Shown: positions 18,375 to 25,830 of the stretch, in pieces
How positions within the stretch are numbered: the stretch's first letter is position 1
Layout of the letters: every line of letters begins with the position of its first letter
DNA from: Flavobacterium sp. IMCC34852
GTDB taxonomy: Bacteria > Bacteroidota > Bacteroidia > Flavobacteriales > Flavobacteriaceae
Reading direction: 5' to 3'
NCBI RefSeq assembly: GCF_030643905.1
Contig: NZ_CP121446.1
Location: forward strand, 1,178,001 to 1,242,000
DNA: 64,000 bases
Notes under the pieces: model-generated
The model's database searches: none
The model's input: the letters and a program-made list of their open reading frames with translations, nothing else
Told to the model about the DNA's origin: nothing
Program-made: the position numbers and the translations under genes

Positions 18375-18755
18375 TTAGGCAATCGCATTTTGTTGGGTTT
18401 GATTTTCTCTGGCTTTTCTTTTTCCTCTAAAAAAGAAATATAAATTCAAGAACAACATCAAACCGAGATAAATGGTAAAACCGCCAATTTTGTAGCTCAG
18501 TTTTTCGATTAGCAATTGATAACTGTCATTGTAAAGATTCATTTCCAAAATCATTAAGGCAAAGCCAAGATTGAGTAAATAAAACCCGGTTTCAAAGAGT
18601 TTATTCGTAGCATTCGCAATTTCTTCTCGACCTTTAAAAATGTCTAACATGTATATTTTACTGTTTTTGAAAAGTGTTCTAGAAACATAGTAAGTAAGGA
18701 ATAAAGCGATAGGTAAGTAGATTGCGTAACCGATTAAAATTTTTGTGGTTTCCAT
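18375..18755 (-). CDS. Small membrane protein, last gene of the GbsR-linked operon
   Basis: This 126-residue protein has about three hydrophobic segments (residues 6-28, 58-75, 90-112) and a basic tail (RGKRKAREN). No family is recognised. It is a paralogue of the gene just upstream at 18768-19112: both have GYAIYL near the start, N-x-x-IY in the first loop, a FYLLN or YYLMN-N-x-GF/Y segment and YLG/YLN in the last helix. It lies 12 bp after that gene and directly before the operon terminator. Confidence 0.7.
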   Translation of the reverse strand: METTKILIGYAIYLPIALFLTYYVSRTLFKNSKIYMLDIFKGREEIANATNKLFETGFYLLNLGFALMILEMNLYNDSYQLLIEKLSYKIGGFTIYLGLMLFLNLYFFFRGKRKARENQTQQNAIA

Positions 18756-18767
18756 GATAATAAGTAT

Positions 18768-19112
18768 TTAAATTAATTTTTGAATGTATTTGGTAAGAAC
18801 GAAAATGTTGAGGTAATGCATCAAGGCAATCGTTGCTATAATGATAGCCGATTTGAAGGCAATGACTTCAATGAGTTGGTCGAATGCGATAATCTTTTCC
18901 CATGAAATTAAAGTCATGGCACAATAACCAATGTTCATCAGATAATACCCTAACAACAACACTTGATTGATTTTATGACACAAATCCATGTGGTCTGGAA
19001 TAAGTTGGGCGACATAAATATTGCCGTTTTGGTAGCAAATTCGGCCTACTTTGACGATGATGAAAATCGTTATCAGCAAGTAAATGGCGTAGCCAAGGAT
19101 GTTGAGATTCAT
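18768..19112 (-). CDS. Small membrane protein, paralogue of its downstream neighbour
   Basis: This 114-residue protein has about four hydrophobic segments and no recognised family. Shared positions with the 126-residue neighbour include GYAIYL, NGNIYVAQL (NSKIYMLDI there), GYYLMNIGY (GFYLLNLGF there) and IE in the second loop. Together they look like the products of a local gene duplication. It starts 4 bp after the preceding stop, so the two are co-transcribed. Confidence 0.7.
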   Translation of the reverse strand: MNLNILGYAIYLLITIFIIVKVGRICYQNGNIYVAQLIPDHMDLCHKINQVLLLGYYLMNIGYCAMTLISWEKIIAFDQLIEVIAFKSAIIIATIALMHYLNIFVLTKYIQKLI

Positions 19113-19116
19113 GACT

Positions 19117-19557
19117 TTAAAGTTTAAAATGTCCGATTAAATTGTGAATAAAAAGCAAAGTATTCACTACAGCAAACAGTACAAACAAAGTATTCATGCC
19201 ATAACTGCCAATTTTAAAAATCGTTTTCTGCGGAATTTGATACATTGGGTAATAGGCGATTTGCGTGGCGACTTTTCCAACCCAATACATAGCAATCAAT
19301 CCGGTTAATGCTACTGCTAAAGCAGATTGTTCCTTCAATTCGTTGGTAAATAAAATAGCAATCAAACCAAAAGAAAAATTCAAGCCTTGAATATATCTGC
19401 CATAAGTTTTGGCAATTTCCTGATTGAGCGGTTTGAGTTGTTTGACATCGTTATACCAATCAAAAACATGGTGACGGATATAAGGATAAATCATAGCGGT
19501 AAAAATTTGGCCTATTCCGCTTAGAATAATGAGCCAGTTTGGGATAGTGAAGTTCAT
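19117..19557 (-). CDS. Membrane protein of unknown function
   Basis: This 146-residue protein has about four hydrophobic segments (around residues 8-25, 55-70, 80-98, 115-138) with a charged cytosolic or periplasmic loop (HHVFDWYNDVKQLKPLNQE). No family is recognised. It is the second of four tightly spaced membrane genes, starting 2 bp after the previous stop. Its operon position behind a GbsR-like regulator is the only functional hint. Confidence 0.7.
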   Translation of the reverse strand: MNFTIPNWLIILSGIGQIFTAMIYPYIRHHVFDWYNDVKQLKPLNQEIAKTYGRYIQGLNFSFGLIAILFTNELKEQSALAVALTGLIAMYWVGKVATQIAYYPMYQIPQKTIFKIGSYGMNTLFVLFAVVNTLLFIHNLIGHFKL

Positions 19558-19559
19558 GA

Positions 19560-19880
19560 TTATTCTTTTTTAGTGTAAATTAATACCGATAAATACAAGC
19601 AAAGTATTGGTGGCATAACCCAGTACCAATCATCAGTTAGTTTAGTAAATAATAGAAAAAAGAAAGTTCCCACAAAGAAAAAATAGATTTTGATATGTAT
19701 GCTTTTCGGGTATTCAACCCAAAAGTAGATACTAGCCATTAGCTGAATAAATCCAGTTGCCATAGTTGAAACAACCGCTGCAATAAGTAAACCATCGTCA
19801 ACAATAGATAATAAGGCAAAACTAATCGGGATTGCTAATGCTATAGTATTTAAAACTTTTAATCCTTTCATTATTATCAT
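19560..19880 (-). CDS. Small membrane protein, first gene of the GbsR-linked operon
   Basis: This protein has 106 residues (or 103 if the second ATG at 19871 is used) and three to four hydrophobic segments; its C-terminus is LCLYLSVLIYTKKE. No family is recognised. Its start lies 7 bp downstream of the palindrome at 19888-19913. Because the upstream regulator reads in the same direction, the genes could form one transcript with an internal control point. Confidence 0.7.
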   Translation of the reverse strand: MIIMKGLKVLNTIALAIPISFALLSIVDDGLLIAAVVSTMATGFIQLMASIYFWVEYPKSIHIKIYFFFVGTFFFLLFTKLTDDWYWVMPPILCLYLSVLIYTKKE

Positions 19881-19887
19881 TTATTTT

Positions 19888-19913
19888 AAACTTTCAGAAA
19901 AAAATGAAAGTTT
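19888..19913. promoter_or_regulatory. Palindromic operator candidate before the membrane operon
   Basis: AAACTTTCA (19888-19896), an 8-nt A-rich spacer and TGAAAGTTT (19905-19913) form a perfect 9-bp inverted repeat. It lies in the 49-bp gap between the regulator stop and the first membrane gene. The same half-site with the same spacer occurs upstream of the regulator itself (20459-20484). Confidence 0.7.
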
Positions 19914-19929
19914 TAATTAAATTTTTTTA

Positions 19930-20433
19930 CTATTTCATAAATTTCAATAAAATCTGTGCCAACCAATTGTCTTTGTACTCGGTCATTTTGTCTAAAACGT
20001 TATCCGCTTTTAAAACAAAATCATACAATTTGGTGGTTTGCTCTACAAAATGTCTTTCCTCCGCAGTTCCGTCAGCTTCGATGGAAGACACTTCTTTCAA
20101 CACTTTCAAAGCCGGTTTGATTTCACGTTTGCTGCGCTCTTTGGAGATTTTTACGGCCAATTCGTCTAAGTCTTTTTCGGCAGTAAAATATTCTCTGCGT
20201 TCGCCGGTTTTGTACTCTTTGTAAACGATGCCCCAATCCATCAATGCTCTCAAGTTCATACTGGCATTGCCACGAGAAATCTGCAATTCTTCCATAATGT
20301 CTTCCATCGAAACGGCTTCGTTTGACACCATCAACAAGGCGTGAATTTGCGCCATGGTTTTGTTGATTCCCCATTGTGAACCTAACGCGCCCCAGGTTTG
20401 TACGAATTTATTTTTTGCTTCTCTGAATTCCAT
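19930..20433 (-). CDS. GbsR/MarR-family transcriptional regulator
   Basis: This 167-residue winged-helix regulator opens with FVQTWGALGSQWGINKTMAQIHALL, characteristic of the GbsR branch of MarR-like proteins. A helix-turn-helix follows (EDIMEELQISRGNASMNLRAL) with a wing (GIVYKEYKTGERREYF). The C-terminal helical half (residues 100-167) would dimerise. GbsR of Bacillus represses choline/betaine genes; the ligand here is unknown. The likely targets are its own promoter and the four membrane genes downstream, since identical palindromic half-sites precede both. A -7 box lies only 4 bp from the start codon. Confidence 0.88.
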   Translation of the reverse strand: MEFREAKNKFVQTWGALGSQWGINKTMAQIHALLMVSNEAVSMEDIMEELQISRGNASMNLRALMDWGIVYKEYKTGERREYFTAEKDLDELAVKISKERSKREIKPALKVLKEVSSIEADGTAEERHFVEQTTKLYDFVLKADNVLDKMTEYKDNWLAQILLKFMK

Positions 20434-20437
20434 GACT

Positions 20438-20468
20438 CAAAGGTAAATAAAAGTTTTTAAACTTTCAA
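20438..20468 (-). promoter_or_regulatory. Promoter of the GbsR-like regulator
   Basis: On the minus strand TACCTTTG (20445-20438) is a perfect TAnnTTTG -7 box, with TTG (20468-20466) exactly 20 bp upstream as the -33 element. The initiation point would fall at or next to the ATG (20433), giving a leaderless or nearly leaderless mRNA. The -33 element lies inside the palindrome at 20459-20484. Confidence 0.65.
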
Positions 20469-20484
20469 TAAAAAATGAAACTTA
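20459..20484. promoter_or_regulatory. Palindromic operator candidate before the regulator gene
   Basis: AAACTTTCA (20459-20467), an 8-nt spacer and TGAAACTTA (20476-20484). The core TTTCA-N8-TGAAA is identical in layout to the site at 19888-19913; the outer bases of the right arm deviate. It overlaps the -33 element of the regulator promoter, as expected for autorepression. Confidence 0.65.
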
Positions 20485-20495
20485 TTTTTAAATTT

Positions 20496-20595
20496 TTGGG
20501 CGTTCCCTTTCAGGTCGGGCTTTCCGTTCTATCTTTTTTGTATTTCATTTGAAAATGAAATACAAAAAAGGATGCCACTGCAATCCCTAACGCAA
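20496..20595. repeat. Structured intergenic element, long variant
   Basis: This 100-bp element fills the middle of the 304-bp gap between the regulator and M3-peptidase genes. Outer arms GCGTT (20500-20504) and AACGC (20589-20593) pair. Inside are CGGGCTTTCCG (20516-20526) and CTGCAATCCC (20578-20587). The core is a 17-bp perfect inverted repeat (20533-20549 with 20554-20570, loop TGAA). Its reverse complement shares GATTGCAG ... ATCC ... CGGAAAGC with the elements at 22786 and 56112. I recall similar elements in intergenic DNA of other Flavobacteriia but cannot name the family. Confidence 0.65.
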
Positions 20596-20675
20596 ACATA
20601 AATAACCTAAAATATACCTGACAGCCACTGGCTGTCCTCCTCTTAATATCAAATCTAACGCAATCGTCTGTGCAT

Positions 20676-20704
20676 AAAAAAAACCGAAGCCCTAACTCCG
20701 GTTT
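20676..20704 (-). terminator. Terminator of the M3-peptidase transcript
   Basis: The hairpin AAACCGAAG (20681-20689) / CTCCGGTTT (20696-20704), preceded on the plus strand by an A run, is a T-tract terminator in the minus direction. Its stem is the same as that of the terminator at 18321-18349. Confidence 0.75.
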
Positions 20705-20737
20705 CTAGTATTCTAACAATCTAATTAGTCTAATAAT

Positions 20738-22762
20738 CTAAATCAATCCCGCTCGTTTCAACAAAGCTTCCGGTTTCGGTTCTTGTCCGCGGAAACGTTT
20801 GTACAATTCCATCGGCAATTCGGTGCCGCCTTTGGAAAGGACGTTGTCTTTAAATTTGGTAGCGACTTCTGTATTGAAAATCCCATTTTCTTGGAAATAC
20901 GCAAAAGCATCAGCATCCAAAACTTCGGCCCATTTATAACTGTAATACCCCGAAGAATAACCGCCTTGAAAAATATGCGAAAACGAAACGCTCATGCAAT
21001 TTTCGGCCACATCAGGATACAAAGTAGTGTGGTCCATCGCAGCTTTTTCAAAAGCTTTTACGTTCTCAATGGTTTGTGGTTTGGCGTGATAAGCCATGTC
21101 TAATAGCCCAAAACTCAATTGGCGTAACGTAGCCATGCCTTCTAAGAAACTCGCGCTTTCTTTGATTTTATCGACATATTGTTGCGGAATGATTGCTCCC
21201 GTTTCATAATGCTTAGCAAACAAAGCCAACGCTTCCGGTTCGTAACACCAGTTTTCCATCACTTGACTCGGCAATTCCACAAAATCCCAGTAAACGGAGG
21301 TTCCCGATAAACTTGGATAAGTAGTATTGGCCAACATGCCGTGTAAAGCGTGTCCGAATTCATGGAATAAAGTCGTTACCTCGTTAAAAGTAAGGAGTGA
21401 AGGCTTCGTTTCGGTTGGTGGAGTAAAATTGCACACGATAGAAACATGTGGTCTTTCGTTTACACCATTCCTAATATATTGTGGTTTGAACGAAGTCATC
21501 CAAGCGCCGTTGCGTTTGCCTTTTCTCGGGAAAAAGTCGGAGTAGAAGACAGCAACAAGTTTGCCTTCAAAGTCTAACACTTCAAAAGTTTGTACATCGT
21601 CATGGTATTTATCAATGTCAAAAACTTCTTTAAATGTGATGCCGAATAATTTTTCAGCCACGGTGAATGCACCATTCAAAACGTTTTCGAGTTTGAAATA
21701 CGGTTTTAAAATCTCATCATCCAAGCTGAATAATTTTTGCTTCAATTTTTCTGAATAATACGCGCCGTCCCATTTTTCCAGACTTTCCAATCCGTCGAGT
21801 TCTTTGGCGAATGCGGTTAGTTCGGCGAATTCTTTTTGCGCAGCCGGTTTCGCTTTTTCCAATAAATCATTCAAAAACGATTGTACTTTCTCCGGATTTT
21901 GCGCCATGCGTTCTTCTAAAACGAAATGCGAATGCGAGTTGTAACCCAATAATTGCGCCCTTTCGTGACGTAATTTCACGATGGTTTTTACATTTTCCTG
22001 ATTGTCGTATTCGTTTTCCTGAAACGCTTTTTTGCCGGCGGCTATGGCCATTTCTTTTCTCAATTCACGGTTGTCGACATAGGTCACAAAAGGCAAATAG
22101 CTTGGAAAATCTAAAGTAAATAACCAACCGTCTAAGTCATCAGCTTTGGCTAACGAACGCGCCATTTCTTTGGCACCATCCGGTAAACCTTTTAAATCGG
22201 CTTCGTTGGAGATGTGTAATTTGTAGTTGTTGGTTTCCGCTAAAACATTTTCACCGAAAGTCAGTTTGAATTTGGCCAAATCGGCGTCAATTTCGCGTAA
22301 ACGTGTTTTTTTATCTTCGGAAAGCAGCGCTCCGTTTCGGGCAAAACTTTTGTATTTTTTGTCGAGTAATGTTGATTGCTCAGGGGTTAAATTCAGGTTG
22401 TCTTTTTGATCGTGAACGGCTTTTACCCTTTTGAATAATTCTTCGTTCAGCGCAATGTCATTGCCAAACGCTGTCAGTAAAGGCGAAACTTCTTGGGCGA
22501 TTTTCTGCATTTCGTCACAAGTTTCGGCCGAATTCAAGTTGAAGAAAATAGACGACAATCTGTCCAATTCTTGTCCCGAAAAATCTAACGCTTCGATGGT
22601 GTTTTCAAAAGTCGGCGCTTCCGGATTTTGGGTTATGGCGTCAATTTCGGCTCTGGCTTTGGCGATGTTGGCTTCAAAAGCAGGTTGGTAATCTTCGATT
22701 TTGATTTGCGAAAATGGTGCCGTATTGTGTTTGGTGGTAAAAGTTGAGGTTAAGATTTTCAT
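20738..22762 (-). CDS. M3-family metallopeptidase (oligopeptidase A / Dcp type)
   Basis: This 674-residue zinc peptidase has the thimet-oligopeptidase motif LFHEFGHALHGML, with zinc ligands His467 and His471 and catalytic Glu468. The rest fits the family: N-terminal helical part (IKIEDYQPAFEANI), PHVSIVCNFTPP before the zinc site and GYSSGYYSYKWAEVLDADAF near the C-terminus. It degrades short peptides. No signal peptide is seen, which favours a cytosolic oligopeptidase over an exported dipeptidyl carboxypeptidase. Length is normal. A structured repeat element separates it from purE upstream. Confidence 0.93.
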   Translation of the reverse strand: MKILTSTFTTKHNTAPFSQIKIEDYQPAFEANIAKARAEIDAITQNPEAPTFENTIEALDFSGQELDRLSSIFFNLNSAETCDEMQKIAQEVSPLLTAFGNDIALNEELFKRVKAVHDQKDNLNLTPEQSTLLDKKYKSFARNGALLSEDKKTRLREIDADLAKFKLTFGENVLAETNNYKLHISNEADLKGLPDGAKEMARSLAKADDLDGWLFTLDFPSYLPFVTYVDNRELRKEMAIAAGKKAFQENEYDNQENVKTIVKLRHERAQLLGYNSHSHFVLEERMAQNPEKVQSFLNDLLEKAKPAAQKEFAELTAFAKELDGLESLEKWDGAYYSEKLKQKLFSLDDEILKPYFKLENVLNGAFTVAEKLFGITFKEVFDIDKYHDDVQTFEVLDFEGKLVAVFYSDFFPRKGKRNGAWMTSFKPQYIRNGVNERPHVSIVCNFTPPTETKPSLLTFNEVTTLFHEFGHALHGMLANTTYPSLSGTSVYWDFVELPSQVMENWCYEPEALALFAKHYETGAIIPQQYVDKIKESASFLEGMATLRQLSFGLLDMAYHAKPQTIENVKAFEKAAMDHTTLYPDVAENCMSVSFSHIFQGGYSSGYYSYKWAEVLDADAFAYFQENGIFNTEVATKFKDNVLSKGGTELPMELYKRFRGQEPKPEALLKRAGLI

Positions 22763-22785
22763 GTGTATATTCTAAATGTTTTTAT

Positions 22786-22841
22786 AGCCCCGATTGCAGC
22801 AAGTATCCTCGAAGAGATACTGCGGAAAGCGGGAAACAGCT
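22786..22841 (+). repeat. Structured intergenic element, short variant
   Basis: AGCCCCGATTGCAGC (22786-22800) is followed by the hairpin AGTAT-C-CTC / GAGATACT (22802-22821) and GCGGAAAGCGGG. Outer pairs are AGC/GCT and CCCG/CGGG. Compared with the long variant at 20496, the CCC/GGG pair is swapped while pairing is kept. It sits between purE and the M3-peptidase gene. Confidence 0.65.
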
Positions 22842-22854
22842 CCAAATAAAGCTA

Positions 22855-23340
22855 TTATTTTTTCAATTCATCCGATGACTTGTTCACCGCTTCTTTCAAG
22901 CTTTCTTTGTAAAAGATGATTTTGTCCAAGACGCATTTGTCGTGGCTTCCGATGATTTGTGCGGCTAGAATTCCGGCATTTTTGGCTCCGTTTAAGGCAA
23001 CTGTTGCCACAGGAACACCGCCAGGCATTTGTAAAATCGAAAGGACAGAATCCCAACCGTCGATAGAATTGCTCGATTTTACCGGAACACCAATGACCGG
23101 TAACGGACTCATAGAAGCCACCATTCCGGGTAAGTGTGCAGCACCGCCGGCACCGGCTATAATCACCGAAATTCCGCGATGGTGAGCATTTTTGCTGAAC
23201 TCGAATAATTTCTCAGGCGTTCGGTGCGCCGAAACGATATCGACTTCGGTTGGTATGTCAAATCCTTGAAGGATGTCGATGGCTTCTTGCATTACGGGTA
23301 AATCCGATTTTGAACCCATGATTATGGCTACTTTGCTCAT
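22855..23340 (-). CDS. purE: 5-(carboxyamino)imidazole ribonucleotide mutase
   Basis: This 161-residue class I PurE converts N5-CAIR to CAIR in purine synthesis. Motifs: IIMGSKSDLPVM at the start, SAHRTPEKL, IIAGAGGAAHLPGMVAS and GVPVKSSNSIDGWDSVLS with LQMPGGVPVATVA. It lies downstream of purK on the same strand with an 89-bp gap holding two tandem repeats. No purine riboswitch is seen. Confidence 0.96.
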   Translation of the reverse strand: MSKVAIIMGSKSDLPVMQEAIDILQGFDIPTEVDIVSAHRTPEKLFEFSKNAHHRGISVIIAGAGGAAHLPGMVASMSPLPVIGVPVKSSNSIDGWDSVLSILQMPGGVPVATVALNGAKNAGILAAQIIGSHDKCVLDKIIFYKESLKEAVNKSSDELKK

Positions 23341-23346
23341 TATGTT

Positions 23347-23378
23347 GTGGATTTGTGGATTTGTGGATTTGTTTATTT
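23347..23378 (-). repeat. Octamer repeat directly before purE
   Basis: Three perfect GTGGATTT units (plus strand, 23347-23370) are followed by a degenerate GTTTATTT. In the purE reading direction this is a CA-rich AAATCCAC repeat ending 6 bp before the ATG at 23340. Confidence 0.85.
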
Positions 23379-23399
23379 GAAGATTTAAGTAGAATCGTT

Positions 23400-23431
23400 A
23401 ACAAATAACCAAATTAACAAATAACCAAATT
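23400..23431. repeat. 16-bp perfect direct repeat at the purK 3' end
   Basis: AACAAATAACCAAATT occurs twice head to tail (23400-23415, 23416-23431). The second copy overlaps the first two bases of the purK stop codon (23430-23432, TTA on the plus strand). Confidence 0.85.
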
Positions 23432-24587
23432 AAATAATTGATATTACTCTAATACTATTCTTTACTTCTTCCGCAATTTTTCTCGCTTCTGTCATGTCTT
23501 CATTGACAATCGTTACGTGTCCCATTTTTCGGAACGGACGGGTTTCGCGTTTGCCGTAAATGTGTGGCGTTACGCCTTCAATGGCCATGATTTTTTCGAT
23601 GTTTTCGTAAACCACTTGTCCTGAAAAACCTTCTTCGCCGACCAAATTTACCATAATTCCGGCAACTTTACTAGCGGTGTTTCCTAAAGGCAAATTCAAT
23701 ATCGCTCGCAAATGATTTTCAAACTGGGAAGTATAACTCGCTTCTATGCTGTAATGACCTGAATTGTGTGGTCTTGGCGCGACTTCATTCACCAAAATTT
23801 CATCGTTAGCCGTTTGGAACATTTCTACGGCTAACAAACCTACATGGTTAAAGGCTTGAGATACTTGTAAAGCTATGTCGGTGGCTTTTTGAGCAACTTT
23901 ATCATCTATTCGTGCCGGGCAAATGACATATTCTACTTGGTTGGCTTCGGGATGGAATTCCATTTCCACGACGGGATAAGTTTTGATTTCCCCTGAAACC
24001 GAACGGGCAACAATAACCGCTAACTCATTTTTAAACGGTACCATTTGCTCAGCAATGCATTCTACGTCGGGTAAGTTGATTAAATCAATAGCCGAGCGTA
24101 CTATTTTTACGCCATTACCGTCGTAGCCAAATTGGGCACATTTCCACACAAAAGGAAAATCTAATTCGTCTTTTTCGATTGATTTTTTTAAATCACTTAA
24201 GTCCACAAATCGTTGGTGCGGTGAAGTTGGGATATTATTTTCAACGTAAAAATCTTTTTGTTTTCCTTTGTTTTGAATCATTCGCAACGTTTTGGGTGAA
24301 GGAAAAACGGGTAAACCTTCGGCTTCCAATTTATCTAAAGCGTCTAGATTCACGTTCTCAATTTCTATGGTCAACAAGTTTACCATTTTGCCAAATTGGT
24401 ACACGGTATCAAAATCCATCAAGCTGCCTTTGTAAAAAGCGTGGCTACCAAAACGACTTGGCGCTTCATCGCTTGAATCGAGTACATACGTTTGGATATC
24501 GAATTTTCGGGTTTCGGCCAAAATCATTTTGCCTAATTGTCCGCCACCAAGGATGCCCAATTTAAAATCGGAAGAGAAATAGTTCAT
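23430..24587 (-). CDS. purK: 5-(carboxyamino)imidazole ribonucleotide synthase
   Basis: This 385-residue ATP-grasp enzyme makes N5-CAIR from AIR, bicarbonate and ATP. Motifs: LGILGGGQLGKM at the start, FPFVWKCAQFGYDGNGVKIV for nucleotide binding, EQMVPFKNELAVIVARS, and NEVAPRPHNSGHYSIEAS with the metal-binding Asn/Glu. The C-terminal part (HIYGKRETRPFRKMGHVTI) is typical. With the neighbouring purE it forms the two-step route from AIR to CAIR. Confidence 0.96.
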   Translation of the reverse strand: MNYFSSDFKLGILGGGQLGKMILAETRKFDIQTYVLDSSDEAPSRFGSHAFYKGSLMDFDTVYQFGKMVNLLTIEIENVNLDALDKLEAEGLPVFPSPKTLRMIQNKGKQKDFYVENNIPTSPHQRFVDLSDLKKSIEKDELDFPFVWKCAQFGYDGNGVKIVRSAIDLINLPDVECIAEQMVPFKNELAVIVARSVSGEIKTYPVVEMEFHPEANQVEYVICPARIDDKVAQKATDIALQVSQAFNHVGLLAVEMFQTANDEILVNEVAPRPHNSGHYSIEASYTSQFENHLRAILNLPLGNTASKVAGIMVNLVGEEGFSGQVVYENIEKIMAIEGVTPHIYGKRETRPFRKMGHVTIVNEDMTEARKIAEEVKNSIRVISII

Positions 24588-24632
24588 TGTTGTGGTTGTA
24601 GTTGTTGGCGCAAAGATAAGTAATCCATAAAA

Positions 24633-25166
24633 CTAACGCAATCGTTTTAAAAGGTCTTTCACGGCAAAGCGATAACCAGGCGTTTGGTTTTCAAATTCTC
24701 GGGATAAAATGAGTTTTAATTCTTCGTTTATCCAAGAGTGTCTTTTGCCCAAATGGTATAAAGCTCTCATGGTATAAGCAGCATTGGCAGCTTTTTTGGT
24801 TTGGATTAGCCAGTCTAAACAAGCTTCTGTAATTTTTTCTTCTTGGGTTTCGGTTAAGATTATTTTTTTACTTTGGGCCAAAAACAAACAAATTTTCGAC
24901 AAAGAACGGATGGCAGAATCAGAAGTATAAAGGCTTAAATTTTGGCAGAAATCATTTAAATGCGGTTGGATAAGTTCAATCTTTTCCTCAAAAACCAATT
25001 CTAAAATCCAGCAGGCTTTGTGGTGGTTTTTGTCTGTAGTGTTGTAGCTTATTTGCAGTAAATCTTTCAAATATTCGGGATGGGTAAAAATGAAATTCTT
25101 GTTGTCATCTCTACTTTTTCGATGCGCGGTGCTATTGGCAATGGTTGTATAGTATTCGGGATTCAT
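24633..25166 (-). CDS. Helical-repeat (ARM/HEAT-like) protein of unknown function
   Basis: This protein has 177 residues from the ATG at 25166; an upstream in-frame ATG at 25202 would add 12. It is all-helical in appearance: KACWILELVFEEKIELIQPHL, then SAIRSLSKICLFLAQ and AANAAYTMRALYHLGKRHSWI. I recall a Flavobacteriia family with this pattern (KACWxLE ... AVRxLAKIC ... AAKAYxMxxLYxxGK) that is sometimes mislabelled adenylosuccinate lyase; it has none of that enzyme's signature residues. I prefer the later start because relatives begin shortly before the first helix. It is divergent from hpt. Confidence 0.65.
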   Translation of the reverse strand: MNPEYYTTIANSTAHRKSRDDNKNFIFTHPEYLKDLLQISYNTTDKNHHKACWILELVFEEKIELIQPHLNDFCQNLSLYTSDSAIRSLSKICLFLAQSKKIILTETQEEKITEACLDWLIQTKKAANAAYTMRALYHLGKRHSWINEELKLILSREFENQTPGYRFAVKDLLKRLR

Positions 25167-25230
25167 TTGGTAAATATATCTATTTTGCAAAAAAGTCTCC
25201 ATACTTAGTCTTTAATACTTTATACTTCTT

Positions 25231-25238
25231 TAAATTTG
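25231..25238 (+). promoter_or_regulatory. -7 box of the hpt promoter
   Basis: TAAATTTG is a perfect match to TAnnTTTG, 25 bp before the hpt ATG, leaving a leader of about 20 nt. No convincing -33 TTG is visible. Confidence 0.55.
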
Positions 25239-25263
25239 CACCTTATTTAAAATTCAAACCAAA

Positions 25264-25794
25264 ATGATACACTTACACGATAAAACCTTCGAGCCATTTA
25301 TTTCTTCGGAAGAAATTGATTTTGCGATTGCGAATATGGCCAAGCAAATGGACGATGATTTTTTTGATGAAGTTCCGGTTTTTGTTGGTGTTTTAAATGG
25401 TGCGTTTATGGTGTTGAGCGATTTGATGAAAAAATACCGCGGCATGTGCGAGGTGAGTTTTGTGAAAATGGCTTCGTATGAAGGAACACAAACCACCAAT
25501 GAAGTTAAACAGTTAATAGGTTTGAACCAAGATTTAGAAGGCAGAACGGTGGTGATTGTGGAAGACATCGTGGATACCGGCAATACAGTAGAAGAATTGA
25601 AAGCGATTTTTAAAGAGAAAAAAGTGAAGCACTTAAAAATTGCTACTTTATTTTTCAAACCGGAAGCTTATAAAAAAGACATCAAAATTGATTACGTTGG
25701 GATTAGAATACCAAATAAATTTATCGTAGGCTATGGTTTAGACTACGATGGTTTGGGTAGAAATTTACCGGACGTTTACCAACTCGCGCAATAA
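25264..25794 (+). CDS. hpt: Hypoxanthine phosphoribosyltransferase
   Basis: This 176-residue purine-salvage enzyme converts hypoxanthine or guanine plus PRPP to IMP or GMP. The PRPP-binding motif is VVIVEDIVDTGNT (from about residue 98), and the N-terminal part has FVGVLNGAFMVLSDLM and the flexible-loop region SFVKMASYEGTQTTNEV. The C-terminus has the purine-contacting FIVGYGLDYDG. It is followed by adk 36 bp downstream on the same strand. Confidence 0.95.
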   Translation: MIHLHDKTFEPFISSEEIDFAIANMAKQMDDDFFDEVPVFVGVLNGAFMVLSDLMKKYRGMCEVSFVKMASYEGTQTTNEVKQLIGLNQDLEGRTVVIVEDIVDTGNTVEELKAIFKEKKVKHLKIATLFFKPEAYKKDIKIDYVGIRIPNKFIVGYGLDYDGLGRNLPDVYQLAQ

Positions 25795-25830
25795 TTTACA
25801 ATTCATAATTTATAACTCATAACTACTACA

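Noticed and set aside
20543..20560. A third TTTCA-N8-TGAAA palindrome upstream of the GbsR-like regulator
   Set aside because: It has the same layout as the two operator candidates, but it lies in the inner stem of the structured repeat element, whose palindromic core explains it. I do not count it as independent support for the operator.
20655..20667. 13-bp stretch CTAACGCAATCGT also present at 24633-24645
   Set aside because: The second occurrence is the coding end of the helical-repeat gene. No flanking likeness is seen, so I regard it as chance.
25254..25658. 134-codon open frame antisense to hpt
   Set aside because: The sense frame encodes a clear hypoxanthine phosphoribosyltransferase; the antisense frame has no recognisable domain or start context and is a shadow.
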